The translations under genes and the position numbers were made by a program. Under the pieces are notes generated by a model. That model was not told the origin of the DNA, made no database searches, and worked only from the letters and a program-made list of their open reading frames with translations. From Pandoraea norimbergensis (GTDB lineage: Bacteria; Pseudomonadota; Gammaproteobacteria; Burkholderiales; Burkholderiaceae), in the NCBI RefSeq assembly GCF_001465545.3, contig NZ_CP013480.3:620001-684000 (forward strand): DNA of 64,000 bases, in the 5' to 3' direction. Shown here one piece after another: positions 47,242 to 56,210 of this stretch; the stretch's first letter is position 1, and each line of letters opens with the position of its first letter.

Positions 47242-48210
47242 ATGAAACTGTGGAAAACCCTGCTGGCCGGCGCGGCCATGATCGCCTCGGTGGCGGTTGC
47301 GCACGCGCAGGAAATCAATTTCGGCATTATTTCGACCGACTCCAGCGCAGCGTTGCGCCAACGTTGGCAACCGCTGATCGACGACATGGAGAAGCAAACG
47401 GGCCTGAAGGTGACCCCGTTCTTCGCCACCGACTACGCCGGCGTGATCGAAGGCATGCGCTTCAACAAAGTGCAGCTCGCGTGGATGGGTAACAAGGGCG
47501 CGATGGAAGCCGTGGATCGCTCGCAAGGCGAAATCTTCGCGAAGATCATCTACGCCGACGGTTCGGAAGGTTATTACTCGCTGCTGATCGCCAACAAGTC
47601 GAGCCCGTACAAGACGCTCGACGACGTGCTCAAGAACGGCAAGAAGATCAACTTCGGTCTGGGCGATCCGACCTCGACGTCGGGCACGCTCGTGCCGGGT
47701 TACTACGTGTTCGCGAAGAACAACATCGATCCGCGCACGTACTTCAAGACGGCTCGCAGCTCGAACCACGGCGCGAACCTGATGGCGGTGCTGAACAACC
47801 AGATCGACGTCGCCACCAACAACACCGAAGAGCTCGACAAGCTCGAAGCCACGCAGCCGGAGAAGGCCAAGCAGGTTCAGGTGATCTGGAAGTCGCCGCT
47901 GATCCCGTCGGACCCGATGCTGTGGCGCAAGGACTTGCCGGACGCTACCAAGAAGAAGATTCGCGACTTCTTCCTGGCCTACGGCAAGGATGCGCACGAG
48001 AAGGAAGTGCTGAAGAACATCTACAACTACGGCGGCTTCCGCGCTTCGAGCAACGCTCAACTGCTGCCGATCCGTCAGCTCGAACTGTTCAAGCAGAAGC
48101 AACAGCTCGAAGCCGACGCCAACATCGATGCTGCCAAGAAGCAGTCGCAACTGGCTGACATCGACAGCAAGCTGGCCGCGCTCGATCAGGAATTGAGCAA
48201 GACGAAGTAA
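47242..48210 (+). CDS. phnD: Phosphonate ABC transporter substrate-binding protein
   Basis: This 322-residue periplasmic binding protein has a clean signal peptide (MKLWKTLLAGAAMIASVAVA, cleavage near HAQ). The mature part has INFGIISTDSSAALRQRW, then TPFFATDYAGVIEGMRFNKV and LGDPTSTSGTLVPGYYVF, the phosphonate-binding PhnD pattern with the STSG phosphate-contact loop. The C-terminal 40 residues are helical and Gln/Lys-rich. CAGGAG precedes the ATG. Confidence 0.96.
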   Translation: MKLWKTLLAGAAMIASVAVAHAQEINFGIISTDSSAALRQRWQPLIDDMEKQTGLKVTPFFATDYAGVIEGMRFNKVQLAWMGNKGAMEAVDRSQGEIFAKIIYADGSEGYYSLLIANKSSPYKTLDDVLKNGKKINFGLGDPTSTSGTLVPGYYVFAKNNIDPRTYFKTARSSNHGANLMAVLNNQIDVATNNTEELDKLEATQPEKAKQVQVIWKSPLIPSDPMLWRKDLPDATKKKIRDFFLAYGKDAHEKEVLKNIYNYGGFRASSNAQLLPIRQLELFKQKQQLEADANIDAAKKQSQLADIDSKLAALDQELSKTK

Positions 48211-48357
48211 GGCGGTATCGATGCTGTCGCTATTGATCGCAGGTCGTATCAAACGGTAGCAAGTGGTCTGCGGGACGGCACGAGTGTGCTGTCCCGCGAC
48301 GCAGAAGTCCGATTCATCCACCGGTGAACCTTGCCGGTATTTCACGTGGTACACGAC

Positions 48358-49182
48358 ATGAACACCAGCGTAACCTCCACTGCAAGCGCCCCTGTTGGCG
48401 CGACGGGCCGCCTGCCTGGCGAGCCGCCCAAGCGTTCGTGGCTGTCCTTGATCAGCTGGGGGGCGTTCTTCCTGATCCTGGTGTGGTCGTGGGGCGGTGC
48501 CGACATGCGCCCGCTCGATCTGATTCGCGACTCGGGCAACATGAGCCAGTTCGCGCACGATTTCTTTCCGCCCGATTTTCACGATTGGCGCGTGTATGTG
48601 AACGAGATGCTCGTGACCATTCACATCGCCGTGTGGGGCACGGTGCTGGCGGTGGTGTGTTCGATCCCGATGGGTTTGCTCTCGGCCTCGAACATGGTCC
48701 CGGCGTGGGTGTACCAACCGGTGCGCCGCGTGCTTGACGCCTGCCGCGCGATTAACGAAATGGTTTTCGCGATGTTGTTCATCGTGGCCGTGGGGCTGGG
48801 CCCGTTCGCCGGTGTGCTGGCGTTGTGGGTGCACACGACGGGCACGCTCTCGAAGCTGTTCGCCGAAGCGGTCGAAGCGATCGATCCGCGTCCGGTCGAA
48901 GGCGTGCGTGCCACGGGCGCGCGTTCCATCGACGAAATTCTGTACGGCGTGCTGCCGCAGGTGATGCCGCTGTGGATCTCTTACACCCTGTATCGCTTCG
49001 AGTCGAACGTGCGCTCGGCGTCGGTGGTCGGGATGGTTGGCGCAGGCGGTATCGGTGTGGTGTTGTATGAAGTGATTCGCAGCTTCCAGTACGCACAAAC
49101 GTGCGCCGTGATGCTGATCATGATCGTCGTCGTCACCTGCATCGACGTGTTCTCGGCACGCGTGCGCAAGATGGTGATCTGA
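48358..49182 (+). CDS. phnE: Phosphonate ABC transporter permease
   Basis: This 274-residue permease has about five to six transmembrane helices and the importer EAA loop [20 protein letters not shown]. It begins with a hydrophilic N terminus and first helix [20 protein letters not shown]. Only one permease gene is present, so it probably works as a homodimer with PhnC. The ATG at 48358 has a weak ribosome binding site; a GTG-led frame from 48331 is possible. It is separated from phnD by 147 bases, longer than usual. Confidence 0.94.
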   Translation: MNTSVTSTASAPVGATGRLPGEPPKRSWLSLISWGAFFLILVWSWGGADMRPLDLIRDSGNMSQFAHDFFPPDFHDWRVYVNEMLVTIHIAVWGTVLAVVCSIPMGLLSASNMVPAWVYQPVRRVLDACRAINEMVFAMLFIVAVGLGPFAGVLALWVHTTGTLSKLFAEAVEAIDPRPVEGVRATGARSIDEILYGVLPQVMPLWISYTLYRFESNVRSASVVGMVGAGGIGVVLYEVIRSFQYAQTCAVMLIMIVVVTCIDVFSARVRKMVI

Positions 49183-49212
49183 CGACTCATCACGACAGGA
49201 CGTCAGCAGCAA

Positions 49213-49242
49213 AAAAAGGGCACCGGATGGTGCCCTTTTTTA
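49213..49242 (+). terminator. Bidirectional terminator between phnE and phnM
   Basis: AAAAAGGGCACC pairs with GGTGCCCTTTTT across a 4-base loop, with A and T runs on both sides. It serves phnCDE on the plus strand and probably phnG-M on the minus strand. Confidence 0.92.
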
Positions 49243-49314
49243 TTCTCGCCAGCCCTGTGCGGGCGTTTGATATCGCGGGGAAGGGCGACACGATGTCGCC
49301 CAACCTCACCCAAC

Positions 49315-50451
49315 TCAAGCGATCCGTTGCCCTTCCAGATACGTCGCACGCGGCACCGGCGGCATGCCGGGGCGCACGGCCACGCGCACCAGATCCGCGC
49401 GCAGGCCCGGGCGAATGCCGCCGCGATCCGTGAGGCCGACCGATTGCGCCGGGGCCCACGACACCGTGTTCACCGCTTTCGACAGCGGCCAGCCGATCTC
49501 TTTGTGCAACTGGAACGCCGCTTGTAACAGGCTCGACGGCACGTAATCCGACGACAGAATATCGAGCGCATCTTCACGCGCCAGATCGGCGGCCGCCACG
49601 TTGCCCGAATGCGAGCCGCCACGCACGATGTTCGGCGCGCCCATGATCACGGCAATCGACTTCTCACGCGCCGCGCGTGCGGCGGCCAGCGTCGTCGGAA
49701 ACTCCGAGAGCGAGACGCCATCACGTACTGCCTCTTCCACATGATCCAGCGACGTGTCGTCGTGGCTCGCGAGCGGCAAACCGCGCGCACGGCTCATCGC
49801 CACAATCTCGCGGCGATGCGGGTGCGCGTAAGCATCCTGCTGTGCCTTCATCTCGGCCAGCGTTTCCAGCCACTTGTCTTCGCTCAGCTTGCCGTTGCGT
49901 TCGTGATAGCGGCGGAACTGCACCGGGTCGTGCCACTGGCGCTGCCCCGGTGTGTGATCCATCACCGATACGAGTCGCAGCAACGGGTGGTCGCTCATCT
50001 CGGCAAAGGCATCCACCGCGTCATGCGTGGCCACTTCGCAGCGCAAATGCAGAAAATGATCTGCGCGCAGCAAACCGGACGCTGCCGTATCCAGCAACGT
50101 CTGCGCACACTCGCTTTGCACCTTGCGGCTGCGCAGCCCGACCGAGTCGCGCTCGCCGATGGCCAGCGCGTCGAACACCGTCGTAATGCCCGCCGCCGCG
50201 ACCTGTGCGTCGTGAATGACAAAGGCGGCCTGCGTATTCCACAGCACGCCGGGGCGGGGCGCGAGGTGCTTCTCCAGATTGTCGGTGTGCAGCTCGACGA
50301 GACCGGGCAGCAGATGATCGCCTTCCCAATCGATAGCCTCGGGGGCTTGTGTGGTGCCTTCTTCCACAGAATGAATGCGGCCCTCGCGCACTTCCACCAC
50401 GCCGGTAAAGGTGGTCTCTGGCGTGACGATGCGGGCGTTCTTGATAAGCAT
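49315..50451 (-). CDS. phnM: Alpha-D-ribose 1-methylphosphonate 5-triphosphate diphosphatase PhnM
   Basis: This 378-residue amidohydrolase-superfamily enzyme removes pyrophosphate from ribose 1-phosphonate 5-triphosphate. The metal motif is ELHTDNLEKH near the N terminus, with MDHTPGQRQW and SHDDTSLDHVEEA later, and the C-terminal SVGLTDRGGIRPGLRADLVRV typical of the superfamily. The ATG at 50451 matches the start MLIKNARIVTPE. It is the last gene of the phnG-M operon, 17 bases after phnL. Confidence 0.96.
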   Translation of the reverse strand: MLIKNARIVTPETTFTGVVEVREGRIHSVEEGTTQAPEAIDWEGDHLLPGLVELHTDNLEKHLAPRPGVLWNTQAAFVIHDAQVAAAGITTVFDALAIGERDSVGLRSRKVQSECAQTLLDTAASGLLRADHFLHLRCEVATHDAVDAFAEMSDHPLLRLVSVMDHTPGQRQWHDPVQFRRYHERNGKLSEDKWLETLAEMKAQQDAYAHPHRREIVAMSRARGLPLASHDDTSLDHVEEAVRDGVSLSEFPTTLAAARAAREKSIAVIMGAPNIVRGGSHSGNVAAADLAREDALDILSSDYVPSSLLQAAFQLHKEIGWPLSKAVNTVSWAPAQSVGLTDRGGIRPGLRADLVRVAVRPGMPPVPRATYLEGQRIA

Positions 50452-50468
50452 GGACGAAAACTCCGAAA

Positions 50469-51281
50469 TCAATGAGCGGGGCGTAGGACGGGGCGCATCG
50501 CGAGCGTGCGCGTGGCGACCTCGTCGCGGGTCGCCTCGTCGTGAAAGATGCCGACGATGGCGCTGCCGGCGGCGCGCGCCTCGGCGATCAGTTGCGCGAC
50601 CACGGCACGGTTCTGGGCATCGAGCGACGCCGTGGGCTCGTCGAGCAGCAACACGGGCGCCGCCGCGATCAACCCGCGCGCGATGTTGATGCGTTGCTGC
50701 TCGCCGCCGGAGAATGTGGCCGGTGCCAGCGTCCACAACCGCTCGGGAATGTTCAGACGGTCCAGCAAGGCACGGGCCTTTGCCGTGGCATCCTGCGCAT
50801 CGACCCCCAGACGGCGCAGCGGCTCCGCCACGATGTCGAGCGTGCTCACGCGCGGAATCACGCGCAGAAACTGGCTGACGTAACCGAGCGTGGTGCGGCG
50901 CACCGAGAGCACTTCGCGGGCCGTGGCGGTCGTGAGATCGACCCAGTGTTCACCACGCCCGTCATCGTGACGAATCTCGATGCGCCCGGCGTTGGCCAGA
51001 TAGTTGCCGTACAGGCAGCGCAGCAGCGTACTTTTGCCAGCACCTGACGGGCCGACTAGCGCCACGCACTCGCCACGCCGCACGGTCAGATCGACGCTGT
51101 CGAGCGCGGGAATTTGCGCGTCCACGGCGCCTGCATGCGCGTGCAGGTGAAAGGTCTTGTGCAGCCCTTGCGCGCGCAGCATCACATCGTGCTCGCGTGT
51201 GGCGAGCGTGAGCGATTCGTGGCGAAGGGCGCCTGCGGCGGCGTTCTGAAGCATGTTGTGAGGTGTCGTTCCGGAAGTCAT
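50469..51281 (-). CDS. phnL: C-P lyase complex ATP-binding protein PhnL
   Basis: This 270-residue ABC-type ATPase is needed for phosphonate breakdown in vivo and can associate with the C-P lyase core; it is not a transporter. Walker A is GPSGAGKST, signature [15 protein letters not shown] and Walker [13 protein letters not shown]. The N-terminal 30 residues are an extension ([18 protein letters not shown]) not usual in PhnL, so the ATG at about 51182 is an alternative start. It overlaps phnK by 4 bases. Confidence 0.95.
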   Translation of the reverse strand: MTSGTTPHNMLQNAAAGALRHESLTLATREHDVMLRAQGLHKTFHLHAHAGAVDAQIPALDSVDLTVRRGECVALVGPSGAGKSTLLRCLYGNYLANAGRIEIRHDDGRGEHWVDLTTATAREVLSVRRTTLGYVSQFLRVIPRVSTLDIVAEPLRRLGVDAQDATAKARALLDRLNIPERLWTLAPATFSGGEQQRINIARGLIAAAPVLLLDEPTASLDAQNRAVVAQLIAEARAAGSAIVGIFHDEATRDEVATRTLAMRPVLRPAH

Positions 51282-52093
51282 ACGGGCAGCACCGAAGAGA
51301 CGAGCAGTTGCGTGTAGGGGTGTTGCGGATCGTCGAGCACCTGATCGGTCAGCCCGGCCTCCACGACGCGCCCGCCTTGCATCACGATCAGCCGGTGAGC
51401 AATGAGTCGCGCGACACCGATATCGTGCGTGACGATGATGGCCGCCAGATGAAGGCGCTCCACCAGCGAGCGCAACAGATCGAGCAGACGCGCCTGCACC
51501 GAGACGTCGAGGCCCGCCGTCGGTTCGTCCATGAAGACGAGGCGCGGCTCGGTGACGAGATTGCGGGCGATCTGCAAACGCTGTTGCATCCCGCCGGAGA
51601 ACGCGCCGGGCATCTCATCGACACGCTGCGGATCGAGTTCGACCTGCGCCATCCAATGACGCGCTTTGCTGCGGATATCGCCGAAGTGACGGGCACCCAC
51701 GGCCATCAACCGGTCGCCGATGTTGCCGCCGGCGGAGACGTTCATGCGCAGGCCGTCGCGCGGGTTCTGTTCTACAAAGCCCCATTCGGTGCGCAGCAGG
51801 CGGCGCTTGTGCGCCTCATCGAGGGCGAGCAAGTCGTGCAGCGCGCCGTCGGTGCCGCGATAGTGCAGCGTGCCAGCGTCGATCTCGTGACGCAGGGCCA
51901 GCGCGTTGAGCAATGTCGACTTGCCTGAGCCCGATTCGCCGACGACGCAGATCACTTCACCGGGCCACAGATCGAAACTCACGCCCTCGCAACCGATCCG
52001 GTCGCCATAGCGCTTGGCGAGACCGTCGACGCGAAGCAGGGGCAGGTCGGCGACGGGCGGCATCCCGACGGCCGCATTCGTCACGGCGTTCAT
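51278..52093 (-). CDS. phnK: C-P lyase complex ATP-binding protein PhnK
   Basis: This 271-residue ATPase binds the PhnGHIJ core. Walker A is GESGSGKST, the Q-loop is [20 protein letters not shown], signature [15 protein letters not shown] and Walker [15 protein letters not shown]. The PRDGLR wording marks PhnK. The ATG at 52093 overlaps the phnJ stop (ATGA) and the end overlaps phnL by 4 bases, so the three are translationally coupled. Confidence 0.96.
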   Translation of the reverse strand: MNAVTNAAVGMPPVADLPLLRVDGLAKRYGDRIGCEGVSFDLWPGEVICVVGESGSGKSTLLNALALRHEIDAGTLHYRGTDGALHDLLALDEAHKRRLLRTEWGFVEQNPRDGLRMNVSAGGNIGDRLMAVGARHFGDIRSKARHWMAQVELDPQRVDEMPGAFSGGMQQRLQIARNLVTEPRLVFMDEPTAGLDVSVQARLLDLLRSLVERLHLAAIIVTHDIGVARLIAHRLIVMQGGRVVEAGLTDQVLDDPQHPYTQLLVSSVLPV

Positions 52094-53019
52094 GCAACCT
52101 CCTTCGCGGTGTCGCTGGCGGATAAGCCTGCGGCAGTCCGGCTGCCGCAGTAATCGCTGTCCGAGCACACATACATGCGCGTGCCCGCGTCGTCCGTGAT
52201 CACTTCATCGAGGAAGCTCTCGGTCGCGCCGCACAGTGCGCAATGCGCGTCCCATTTCTGAATCTCGAACGGGTGGTCGTCGAAGTCGAGGCTTTCGACC
52301 GGGGTGTAGGGCGGAATGGCATAGAGACGCCGCTCGCGGCCCGCCCCGAAGAGTTGCAGCGCCGGGTTCATATGGAGCTTGGGGTTATCGAACTTCGGAA
52401 TCGGTGACGGCGACGAGAGATAGCGCCCGCCCACGATCACCGGATAGTCGTACGTCGTGGCGATGGCGCCGTGGCGCACGATGTCCTCATACAGACGCAC
52501 GCGCATGAGCCCGTATTCGCCCAGCGCATGCAGCTTGCGCGACTCGGCGATGCGCGGCTCCAGCCGGAACAGCGGCTCGGGCATCGGCACCTGATAGACC
52601 ATGATCTGGCTCTCGTGCAGCGGCGTTTCGGGAATGCGGTGACGCGTCTGAATGACCGTGGCGTCGGCGGTCTTCGTCGTGGTGGCCACACCGGCCGTGC
52701 GCGCGAAGAACCGGCGGATGTTGACCGCGTTGGTCGTATCGTCCGCGCCCTGATCGATCACCTTGAGCGTGTCGCCCGCGCCGATCACGGCGGCGCTGAC
52801 CTGTATGCCGCCCGTGCCCCAGCCGTACGGCAACGGCATCTCGCGGCTGCCGAACGGCACCTGATAGCCGGGAATGGCCACGGCCTTGAGCAGGCTGCGG
52901 CGGATCATTCGCTTGGTCTGCTCGTCGAGAAACGCGAAGTTGTAGCCTTCTGCGAGTTGCGCGGGCTCAGGTGTGGCGTGTGGGGTACTTGTCGAATCGA
53001 ATGTGGCGGCGTCGCTCAT
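52090..53019 (-). CDS. phnJ: C-P lyase catalytic subunit PhnJ (radical SAM)
   Basis: This 309-residue enzyme cleaves the carbon-phosphorus bond using SAM and a 4Fe-4S cluster. The cysteines are Cys260, Cys263, Cys285 and Cys291, spaced C-x2-C-x21-C-x5-C; this is the same spacing as the E. coli cluster ligands plus the thiyl-radical cysteine. GYNFAFLDEQTKRMIRRSLL and PLPYGWGTGGIQVSAAV near the N terminus are characteristic. It overlaps phnI and phnK by 4 bases each. Confidence 0.98.
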   Translation of the reverse strand: MSDAATFDSTSTPHATPEPAQLAEGYNFAFLDEQTKRMIRRSLLKAVAIPGYQVPFGSREMPLPYGWGTGGIQVSAAVIGAGDTLKVIDQGADDTTNAVNIRRFFARTAGVATTTKTADATVIQTRHRIPETPLHESQIMVYQVPMPEPLFRLEPRIAESRKLHALGEYGLMRVRLYEDIVRHGAIATTYDYPVIVGGRYLSSPSPIPKFDNPKLHMNPALQLFGAGRERRLYAIPPYTPVESLDFDDHPFEIQKWDAHCALCGATESFLDEVITDDAGTRMYVCSDSDYCGSRTAAGLSASDTAKEVA

Positions 53020-54236
53020 GCGGCCTCCTGCTTGTCTTGGGTGGCCGTGGACGCATCCTCGTCTGCGCGGTCAGCGTCAGCCGTCTGGGCGCCGTACTTG
53101 GCCGCGTGCTCGGCGCGCAACCGGCGCACGAGTTCCAGTTCGGCTTGAAAGTCGACGTAGTGGGGCAGCTTCAGGTGCTGCACAAAGCCTGACGCCTCGA
53201 CGTTGTCGCTGTGATAGAGCACGAACTCCTGCTGCTGCGCGGGCGAGGTGATCGCGTCGCCGAGTTCCTGCGTGCGCAAAGCACGGTCGACCAGCGACAT
53301 CGCCAGCGCCTTGCGCTCGTTGTGACCGAACGCGAGTCCGTAGCCTTGGGTGAATTGCGGCGGCACGTCCTGATTGCCACCGAACTGCGTGACCATCTGG
53401 CATTCGGTCACGGCAATCTCGCCGATGTCGATCGGGAAACCGAGTTCTTCCGGTTCGATCTCGATGGCGACGTGGCCGATGCGAATCTCGCCTGCAAACG
53501 GGTGATCGTTGCCATAGCCGCGCTGCGTCGAATAGCCCAGCGCGAGCAGAAAGCCCTCGTCGCCGCGCGCGAGGTTTTGCAGTCGTGCTGTGCGCGACGC
53601 GGGCGTGAAGAGCGGCGTGTGGACGAGATCGTGCGGCTCGGGATCGAGATCGTTGGCGCGCAGCGACTCGAGCAAACCGTCTCGCCCGAGAATGTCGGTC
53701 ACGCGCGGCGTGGTCTCGATGGGCGGCAGCGGCGGGATGCCCGTGGCATCACCCGCATCACCGGCATCGGCGGCATTGTCGTCGTGCCCCCGCACTTCCC
53801 CGGCAATCGGCGCCGTCGCCGCTTCGCCCTCCGCGAGCAGCGCGAAGTCGAGCAGGCGCTGGGTGTAGTCGTAGGTCGCGCCGAGGAGCTGCCCGCCCGG
53901 CACGTCTTTGAACGTGGCGGAAATACGGCGCGACAGCCGCATCGCAGCGGTGTCGATCGGCGTCGTGGTGCCCAGACGCGGCAGCGTGGTGCGATAGGCG
54001 CGCAGCAAGAAGATCGCTTCGACCAGATCGCCCGCGGCCTGTTTGATCGCGAGCGCCGCGAGCGTCTCGTCGTACAGCGCGCCTTCGCTCATCACGCGCG
54101 CCACGGCCAGACGCATCTGCTCGCGAATCTGCGTGACGGTGAGGGCGGGGATCGACGTATCGCCGCGCCGCGCTTTGGCGAGCAGGTCCCAAGATTGTTC
54201 GATGGCGCGTTCGCCACCTTTGACGGCCACGTACAT
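53016..54236 (-). CDS. phnI: C-P lyase core subunit PhnI
   Basis: This 406-residue subunit, with PhnG, H and L, transfers the phosphonate onto the C1 of ATP ribose. The start MYVAVKGGERAIEQSWDLLA and the motifs RGDEGFLLALGYSTQRGYG, HPFAGEIRIGHVAIEIEPEE and EFVLYHSDNVEASGFVQHLK are typical. Residues about 165-185 are a variable Asp/Ala loop. Its ATG at 54236 overlaps the phnH stop by one base (TGATG). A disordered tail with Asp/Ala follows the conserved core. Confidence 0.97.
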   Translation of the reverse strand: MYVAVKGGERAIEQSWDLLAKARRGDTSIPALTVTQIREQMRLAVARVMSEGALYDETLAALAIKQAAGDLVEAIFLLRAYRTTLPRLGTTTPIDTAAMRLSRRISATFKDVPGGQLLGATYDYTQRLLDFALLAEGEAATAPIAGEVRGHDDNAADAGDAGDATGIPPLPPIETTPRVTDILGRDGLLESLRANDLDPEPHDLVHTPLFTPASRTARLQNLARGDEGFLLALGYSTQRGYGNDHPFAGEIRIGHVAIEIEPEELGFPIDIGEIAVTECQMVTQFGGNQDVPPQFTQGYGLAFGHNERKALAMSLVDRALRTQELGDAITSPAQQQEFVLYHSDNVEASGFVQHLKLPHYVDFQAELELVRRLRAEHAAKYGAQTADADRADEDASTATQDKQEAA

Positions 54237-54871
54237 CAGCACACCTCCACATGCGTGGTGCGCGGCAGACCGAGCACCGTATCGCCTGCCGCGATCAACA
54301 GATCGAGCCCGGCAGGAAAACGTGGCGCCAGCGCCGCACGCGCCTGCCAGAAAGCGGCGTCGAGACCGCCGACGCTCACATCGGTATGCGTCGCGATGCC
54401 CGGCCCGCGCAAACGCAGGTGCAGACCACCGTCATTCGCGTGGCCAGCCGCCAGCGTCGGCACATCGACGATCAGCGTGGCCGAGTGTTCGGGCGATTCG
54501 GACGTGCCGAACGCAAAGTGATCCAGCGCCGGACAGCGCGCGGGGTCCGTCAGCAACGCGAACTGTGCTGTTGCAAGCGCGGCGTCACCGCCGAGCAGCG
54601 GCGCGCCGGTATGAAAGCGCAGCGCACTGCTCACTTCCGGCAACACGGTTTGCAACCAGACGGGTGTCGTCGAGTCGGCCAGTGCCAGCAACGTGGCGCG
54701 GGCGGCAACGCTGGCCTCGTCGCTGGGCGCGAGACGGCTGCCGACACTGCGCAGTTGGCCGGGGCGCGCCAACGCGTCGAGTACCGCGCGAAACACGCCT
54801 TGCGCGTCATGCACCGGATCGGCGAAGCCGGGTTGCAGTTGTGACCAGTCGGGCATCGATGCCATCAACAT
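54236..54871 (-). CDS. phnH: C-P lyase core subunit PhnH
   Basis: This 211-residue subunit belongs to the PhnGHIJ core; it has a PLP-transferase-like fold without the cofactor. LQPGFADPVHDAQGVFRAVL and ALARPGQLRSVG near the start, and GPGIATHTDVSVGGLDAAFW later, are family features. The start could be any of ATG 54871, 54865 or 54856. It follows phnG without a gap. Confidence 0.94.
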   Translation of the reverse strand: MLMASMPDWSQLQPGFADPVHDAQGVFRAVLDALARPGQLRSVGSRLAPSDEASVAARATLLALADSTTPVWLQTVLPEVSSALRFHTGAPLLGGDAALATAQFALLTDPARCPALDHFAFGTSESPEHSATLIVDVPTLAAGHANDGGLHLRLRGPGIATHTDVSVGGLDAAFWQARAALAPRFPAGLDLLIAAGDTVLGLPRTTHVEVC

Positions 54872-55354
54872 TCAAGCCTCCCGAACCATCGTGAAGAATT
54901 CGACACGGCTGGCCGCCGTGGCCGTCTTGGCCTGTTCCACCGCGTCGGCAACGCGTTGTGCAATGGCCGCAAGCGGTCCCGCAGCAAGCGTGGCGCGGTG
55001 TTGCGGCATCTGCATGAGCGCATCGAGTCGTGCGACGCGCACCGCGCGCTCGGCATCGCGGCCGAGCACATAGCCGGTGCCGAGGACGCCGTCGCGCTGA
55101 CGCAGCGTGCAGCGCGTGAGCGTCGTCTCGCCGAGGTTGAAGCGATCGCCGCTGCCGCCGACCCTGCCCTGCACGAGCACGAGGCCGGTCTGCGGTGCGC
55201 GCAGCCAGACGAATTCAGGCGCGTCGGGGCAGCGCGCCAGTGCGTCGTCAAGCTCGTCTCGCGTGGCGCGGGCGAGCAACGCCAGCCAGCGCTGCCGTGC
55301 CTGCGGGGCGGGGGAGCCCGCGTCGTGCGCGGTATCGAAAGTTGTGTTTGGCAT
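54872..55354 (-). CDS. phnG: C-P lyase core subunit PhnG
   Basis: This 160-residue subunit is the first gene of the minus-strand operon. RQRWLALLARATRDELDDAL, then GLVLVQGRVGGSGDRFNLGE and TLTRCTLRQRDGVLGTGYVLG are typical of PhnG. The ATG at 55354 has no Shine-Dalgarno sequence; a palindrome sits within five bases of it, so initiation may be sensitive to a bound repressor or mRNA structure. Confidence 0.95.
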   Translation of the reverse strand: MPNTTFDTAHDAGSPAPQARQRWLALLARATRDELDDALARCPDAPEFVWLRAPQTGLVLVQGRVGGSGDRFNLGETTLTRCTLRQRDGVLGTGYVLGRDAERAVRVARLDALMQMPQHRATLAAGPLAAIAQRVADAVEQAKTATAASRVEFFTMVREA

Positions 55355-55358
55355 GATT

Positions 55359-55374
55359 GTCTAGTCGTATAGAC
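55359..55374. promoter_or_regulatory. Palindrome beside the phnG start, candidate PhnF operator
   Basis: GTCTA-N6-TAGAC is a perfect 5-6-5 inverted repeat between phnG and phnF. It lies downstream of the predicted phnG transcription start, within 5 bases of the phnG ATG. GntR/HutC-type PhnF proteins bind short palindromes in this kind of divergent region, so repression is plausible. No binding data are implied. Confidence 0.55.
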
Positions 55375-55421
55375 GTGTGTATGATCGCTTTGGCACTGAA
55401 GGTGGTAAGTCTCGCGAACTC

Positions 55422-55455
55422 ATTACAACTTTGCCGGGTGTCAATTTCATGACAG
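55422..55455 (-). promoter_or_regulatory. PhoB box and promoter of phnGHIJKLM
   Basis: On the minus strand CTGTCAT-GAAA-TTGACAC (55455-55438) has the 7-4-7 form; the first half is a consensus match and the second differs at two positions. TGTAAT (55427-55422), five of six of the -10 consensus, starts exactly 10 bases later. The box overlaps the phnF start codon, so PhoB binding could affect phnF on the other strand. Confidence 0.75.
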
Positions 55456-56210
55456 CACAACTCGAACGCGGTGGCGGCGTCGCCGTTTGGCGACAGATTG
55501 CGCAGATTCTCGCCACCGAAATTGGCCAGCGCCGCTATGGCGAAGGGCTGCCTGACGACCGTCTGCCGAGCGAAACCGATCTGGCCCACCGTTTCGGCGT
55601 GAACCGTCATACGGTGCGGCGCGCCATTCTCGGTCTGGCCGAGCAAGGGCTCGTCAATGTCGAGCATGGCCGTGGCACTTTCGTGCAGGCCGGCGCCATC
55701 GACTACGTCATCGGCCGCCGCACGCGCTTTTCCGAAAATCTTTCGCAACACAACCTCAAGGTCGCGCAGCAGGTTCTGTCGGCGCGCAAGGTGAGCGCCG
55801 AAGCGAACGTGGCGCAAGCGTTGGAAATACGCGCGGGCACGTCGGTGTATCGCGTGGAGCTGGCGCGTCGCAGCCTTGACGATCAGGGCATCGAGTTGCC
55901 GCTCGCCTATAGCGAAAACTGGTTCCCGGCGGCGCGCTTCCCCGACTTTCCCGAAGTCTTTGCGCAGTCCACAACGATCAGCGCGACGCTCGCCACCTAC
56001 GGCGTGACCGATTACACGCGGCGCGAAAGCCGCATCGGCGCGCGCTTGCCCGACGCGGAAATCGCACGGCATCTGGGCATCAACCGGCAGCAACCGGTAT
56101 TGAGCGTCGAGAGCACCGACGTCGATGAAAAGGGCAAGCCGATCAAGTACGGCATCGCCTATTTCCCCGCCGATCGAATGCAACTCGTAGTGCAGGGAGA
56201 CGCGGCATGA
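55449..56210 (+). CDS. phnF: Phosphonate metabolism regulator PhnF (GntR family)
   Basis: This 253-residue regulator has an N-terminal winged helix (WRQIAQILATEIGQRRYGEG, SETDLAHRFGVNRHTVRRAIL, VNVEHGRGTFVQ) and a C-terminal UTRA ligand domain (about 95-250) ending FPADRMQLVVQG. It fits the HutC subfamily. The ATG at 55449 gives the normal N terminus; a GTG-led frame from 55377 would add residues without family support. It overlaps the next gene by 4 bases. Confidence 0.94.
   Translation: MTAQLERGGGVAVWRQIAQILATEIGQRRYGEGLPDDRLPSETDLAHRFGVNRHTVRRAILGLAEQGLVNVEHGRGTFVQAGAIDYVIGRRTRFSENLSQHNLKVAQQVLSARKVSAEANVAQALEIRAGTSVYRVELARRSLDDQGIELPLAYSENWFPAARFPDFPEVFAQSTTISATLATYGVTDYTRRESRIGARLPDAEIARHLGINRQQPVLSVESTDVDEKGKPIKYGIAYFPADRMQLVVQGDAA

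Noticed and set aside
47212..49212. A 666-codon open frame antisense to phnD and phnE
   Set aside because: It is the complement of genes with clear family identity; its His/Arg/Gln-rich product is typical of antisense frames in GC-rich DNA and has no ribosome binding site.
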